The translations under genes were made by a program, and so were the position numbers. Positions 61,548 through 64,000 of a stretch of 64,000 bases of DNA are shown piece by piece (the stretch's first letter is position 1; each line of letters opens with the position of its first letter). The stretch is from contig JAYNHP010000001.1 in assembly GCA_038108155.1 (NCBI GenBank), forward strand, positions 1 through 64,000, written 5' to 3'. The DNA comes from MED-G20 sp038108155. Lineage in GTDB: Bacteria; Bacteroidota; Bacteroidia; Flavobacteriales_D; Parvicellaceae. The notes below the pieces were generated by a model. It had not been told where the DNA came from, made no database searches, and saw nothing but the letters and a program-made list of their open reading frames with translations.

Positions 61548-62103
61548 AATAGAGATTCTAGATCAACAAATTGTTCTGTTTTTAAATGGTTCAAATAATC
61601 CATTCTTTGATCAATTAATGTGGCTAGTTACTAATCCAATTTTTGGAATCCCATTTTACCTATTATTTATATACTTAATTTTTAAAATTTATAACTATAA
61701 AAAAGCAATTAGAGTAATTGCTGTTATTGGTATTACAGTTGGTTTAGGAGACCTAATTGCCCATGATTTAATTAAAGAAACCATACAGAGGTATCGACCA
61801 AGCCATCATCTAGAAGTTTCAAAATACCTAAATTTTGTAAATGAATATAAAGGAGGAATGTTTGGCTTTGTCTCGAATCACGCTACGAATATGTCTATTG
61901 TTGGAATAATGATTTTTAATGTGATTAAAGATTCATATCCTAAATCGTGGATATACTTATTAATTTTCGTCGTTTTAATTTCCTATAGTAGAATATATTT
62001 AGGAGTTCACTATCTTTCAGATATTATTGGAGGTTGGACTTTAGGATTTATATTATCTTTTATCAGTTCTAAGTATATAAAAAAATTTGTTTTAAAATTA
62101 TGA
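61531..62103 (+). CDS. PAP2-family membrane phosphatase
   Basis: 190 residues with about five membrane segments. The three phosphatase motifs are KETIQRYRP (KxxxxxRP form), SNHATN in place of the common PSGH, and SRIYLGVHYLSD, so the catalytic histidines are kept. Such enzymes dephosphorylate undecaprenyl diphosphate or lipid A/phosphatidyl phosphates. An alternative ATG lies nine bases further in. The stop overlaps fluC by four bases. Confidence 0.87.
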   Translation: MEWMDKIEILDQQIVLFLNGSNNPFFDQLMWLVTNPIFGIPFYLLFIYLIFKIYNYKKAIRVIAVIGITVGLGDLIAHDLIKETIQRYRPSHHLEVSKYLNFVNEYKGGMFGFVSNHATNMSIVGIMIFNVIKDSYPKSWIYLLIFVVLISYSRIYLGVHYLSDIIGGWTLGFILSFISSKYIKKFVLKL

Positions 62104-62468
62104 TTTCTACTATTGCTGTTTTTTTTGGAGGAGGCTTTGGAGCATTAGTAAGGTATTTTATCTCAAAATTCTTTTCTCAATATTATAAAGGAGATTTACC
62201 TATAGGTACATTATTTTCTAATTTAATATCCTGTTTGGTTGTGGGTGTTTTTTTAGCTTTTTTATCAGAATCCAAATATTTAAATCAAAACACTAAGCTT
62301 TTTATAATAGTTGGGTTTTGTGGAGGTTTAAGCACTTTTTCTACTTTCAGCCTTGAAACTATAGATTTATTGAAATCTGGAAGTTATTATTGGGCATTTA
62401 TTAATGTTGCCTTAAGTATTTTTCTTTGTTTTGGTCTTTTATTATTTTTCTATAGAAAAATAATTTAA
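62100..62468 (+). CDS. crcB: fluoride ion channel Fluc/CrcB
   Basis: 122 residues, four membrane segments. GGGFGALVRYFISKF at the N-terminus and GFCGGLSTFSTFSLE, with the phenylalanines and the Thr/Ser track of the fluoride pore, are diagnostic. It works as an antiparallel dimer that exports fluoride. No fluoride riboswitch is seen; it is expressed as the last gene of the hpt-adk-obgE set. It ends two bases before the convergent lipoprotein gene. Confidence 0.93.
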   Translation: MISTIAVFFGGGFGALVRYFISKFFSQYYKGDLPIGTLFSNLISCLVVGVFLAFLSESKYLNQNTKLFIIVGFCGGLSTFSTFSLETIDLLKSGSYYWAFINVALSIFLCFGLLLFFYRKII

Positions 62469-62470
62469 TA

Positions 62471-62704
62471 CTATTTACATGCATTAAAAATTTCAGGGAA
62501 ATCGTTTTCGTTTCTCATAGCATGCTCAAAGCTATTGTATTTGGAAGTGATTTTTTCTAAACTACAATTACAAAATGCAGAATCTAATTTTGCTTTCTCA
62601 CACTCGTTTAAATATCTCTCCTTATCTTTTTCTGACCAACCACCGCAGGAAGTGATTAAAACAAAAGTGGTTAAAATTCCAAGATTGATTTTTGCTATTT
62701 TCAT
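62471..62704 (-). CDS. small cysteine-rich lipoprotein, unknown function
   Basis: 77 residues. Lipobox LITSC puts the lipid on C20. The short mature part is charged and helical and has four cysteines (C35, C45, C47, C76) that could form two disulfides. Family not recognised. Its start overlaps the end of the DUF4296 gene by four bases, so it is the last gene of the pyrC set. Confidence 0.7.
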   Translation of the reverse strand: MKIAKINLGILTTFVLITSCGGWSEKDKERYLNECEKAKLDSAFCNCSLEKITSKYNSFEHAMRNENDFPEIFNACK

Positions 62705-63210
62705 TTTTCAATTTTAAAAGTATCTAATATTTGGTTTCTGGATTTAATCGAAGGTTTTAAATCTTTTTTTAATTTGATTTTATCTTTAAATTTAAAACTT
62801 TCTTTTAATATATTTTTCACGGAATCTTGTTGAATTATTTTCTGATCGTCCTCATTAACATCATGAGAAATCCCTGTAAAAACTTTTTCTAAACTATCCC
62901 TAAGGTCTTTGATTATACTATCAAGTAATCTTGGGTTTTCAGAGTAATACTTTATAGATTTTTTAAAATCTTCTTTTTTATAACCATAATCCTCTAAAAG
63001 TTTATTGGTGATACTCCCAACACTATCTCTGGGGATTTGTGTGAATTTTTTATTGTTGTAAAGGTGTGCATTTACTAACCATATTTTTTTAATTAAGGTC
63101 TGAAATTCCTTTTCTTTAATGGGCGGATATTTAATATTATCTTTTGGTTTTTCTTCTAAACAACTTGTTGCTGCAATTAAAAGAAAAAATATTTTAAAAT
63201 ATTTAATCAC
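62701..63210 (-). CDS. DUF4296-type lipoprotein
   Basis: 169 residues. Signal with lipobox ATSC (C17). The mature part is helical, with a region (about 33-105) that resembles DUF4296, in which two or three helices contain 'YKKEDFKKSIKYYSENP' (typical of the family, which is often encoded after dihydroorotase in Flavobacteriia). Function is unknown. The start overlaps the dihydroorotase stop by four bases. Confidence 0.75.
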   Translation of the reverse strand: MIKYFKIFFLLIAATSCLEEKPKDNIKYPPIKEKEFQTLIKKIWLVNAHLYNNKKFTQIPRDSVGSITNKLLEDYGYKKEDFKKSIKYYSENPRLLDSIIKDLRDSLEKVFTGISHDVNEDDQKIIQQDSVKNILKESFKFKDKIKLKKDLKPSIKSRNQILDTFKIEK

Positions 63211-64000
63211 TTATTAAATGTTAATCTCATTCCGGTATTATTGTTGTTAAATTCTCCTTTGTGATAAACTCTTTTACCATTAATGAATGTGCTATTAATA
63301 TTACTTGTGAATTTAGTTCCTTCGAAGGGAGACCATCCACATTTATATAAAATATTTTCTTTCTCTACTTTCGTATTTGTATTCCTATCTAAAAGAACTA
63401 TATCTGCAAAATAACCAGTTCTCAAATAACCTCTTTTTTCAATTTTAAAGCATTCTGCAACATCGTGACTAGTCTTCTTTACAATTTGTTTCAATTTAAT
63501 TTGATTGGTTTTTTCTAATTCAAGTAAGGTAAGTAAAGCATGTTGGACTAATGGGCCACCGGATGGAGCCGACAAATAGGAATTATTTTTCTCTTCAAAA
63601 GTATGGGGAGCGTGATCAGTTGCAATTACATCAATTATATTTTCATTTATAGCTTTAATAAGCGCTTTTCTGTCATTTTCTGATTTGACTGCTGGGTTCC
63701 ATTTAATTAAACTTTTCTTATCTAAATACTTTGAATCATTGAACCACAAATGATGAATACAGCATTCAGCAGTTATTTTTTTATTTATTAAAGGCTGGTT
63801 ATTTTTAAAAAGTTCCAATTCTTTTGCAGTTGAAATATGTAATACATGAAGCCTAGTTTCGTATTTTTTTGCCAAATCAACAGCCAATGAAGAAGATAAA
63901 TAGCAAGCTTCTTCGGATCTAATTATAGGATGCATTTCAAAAGGGATGTTCTCTCCATATTTTTCTTTAAATATGGCAGTATTTTTTCTTATAGTTTGTT
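63207..64000 (-). CDS. pyrC: dihydroorotase, 5' end outside the window
   Basis: At least 264 residues; the frame is open to the right window edge (upstream residues include KEKYGENIPFEMHP), so the ATG at 63935 is internal. The enzyme closes carbamoyl-aspartate to dihydroorotate in pyrimidine synthesis. Metal and substrate residues seen: His in EMHPIIRS, His in VLHISTAKE, and the Asp of IATDHAPHT. The end with GYFADIVLLD, INSTFINGKRVYHKGEF is typical of the amidohydrolase superfamily. carA of the same pathway lies elsewhere in the window (44027). Confidence 0.92.
   Translation of the reverse strand, partial: QTIRKNTAIFKEKYGENIPFEMHPIIRSEEACYLSSSLAVDLAKKYETRLHVLHISTAKELELFKNNQPLINKKITAECCIHHLWFNDSKYLDKKSLIKWNPAVKSENDRKALIKAINENIIDVIATDHAPHTFEEKNNSYLSAPSGGPLVQHALLTLLELEKTNQIKLKQIVKKTSHDVAECFKIEKRGYLRTGYFADIVLLDRNTNTKVEKENILYKCGWSPFEGTKFTSNINSTFINGKRVYHKGEFNNNNTGMRLTFNK

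Overview
The window is a very gene-dense, AT-rich stretch of a Bacteroidota chromosome, almost certainly from the order Flavobacteriales. The evidence for this is the gldB-gldC gliding genes, family proteins typical of the phylum (DUF4290, DUF4296, an outer-membrane barrel with a helix-hairpin-helix domain), the MurA active site with Asp in place of Cys, a DnaJ with half of the usual zinc region, zinc-free L36, S14 and S4, and promoters of the Bacteroidota form TTG-N19-TAnnTTTG. Genes overlap or sit a few bases apart, and all five convergent gene ends overlap or abut, which suggests a streamlined genome. Three runs of N (5132-5141, 27470-27569, 35281-35290) show a gapped draft assembly. No tRNA, rRNA, CRISPR array, insertion sequence or phage gene was seen.

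Layout. 1-970 (-): a barrel protein and the start of the Kdo transferase gene waaA. 1059-9294 (+): a nucleotide-sugar operon. It holds all four enzymes of a WbpA-B-E-D type route to UDP-GlcNAc3NAcA. A UDP-glucose dehydrogenase and UDP-xylose synthase pair is inserted among them, followed by dTDP-glucose 4,6-dehydratase and a CpsB-type PHP phosphatase. 9289-12224 (-): fabD, a BI-1 protein, a MerR regulator and an M23 peptidase. 12321-16169 (+): a CapA-like protein and alaS. 16162-21224 (-): grpE-dnaJ, a NatAB-like ABC exporter and a sigma-54 response regulator without a DNA-binding domain, probably one transcript. 21324-23830 (-): DUF4290, murA and a TlpA-like thioredoxin. 23893-26160 (-): a UvrD/PcrA helicase.

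26360-43928 (+) is the merged str-S10-spc-alpha cluster, complete from rpsL to rplQ with fusA, secY, map, infA and rpoA but no tuf. It has a strong promoter in front and a strong terminator behind. A structured leader lies before rpsD. fusA is interrupted by a fixed-size assembly gap, and rplE by ten N that appear to be artificial.

44027-49480 (+): carA, eno, a GH25 lysozyme and monomeric isocitrate dehydrogenase. 49477-54550 (-): gldB, gldC, trmB, a PorV-like barrel and a helix-hairpin-helix barrel. 54613-56313 (+): a barrel protein and nadE. 56319-59328 (-): purK, purE, a TrxB-like ferredoxin reductase and a [2Fe-2S] ferredoxin. 59425-62468 (+): hpt, adk, obgE, a PAP2 phosphatase and fluC. 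62471-64000 (-): dihydroorotase (cut by the window edge) followed by two small lipoproteins.

The window combines core translation and nucleotide metabolism with two envelope-related blocks: the sugar-nucleotide operon, which feeds a surface polysaccharide whose polymerisation genes lie elsewhere, and the gliding/outer-membrane operon. The most open question is the role of the paired PorV-like and helix-hairpin-helix barrels.
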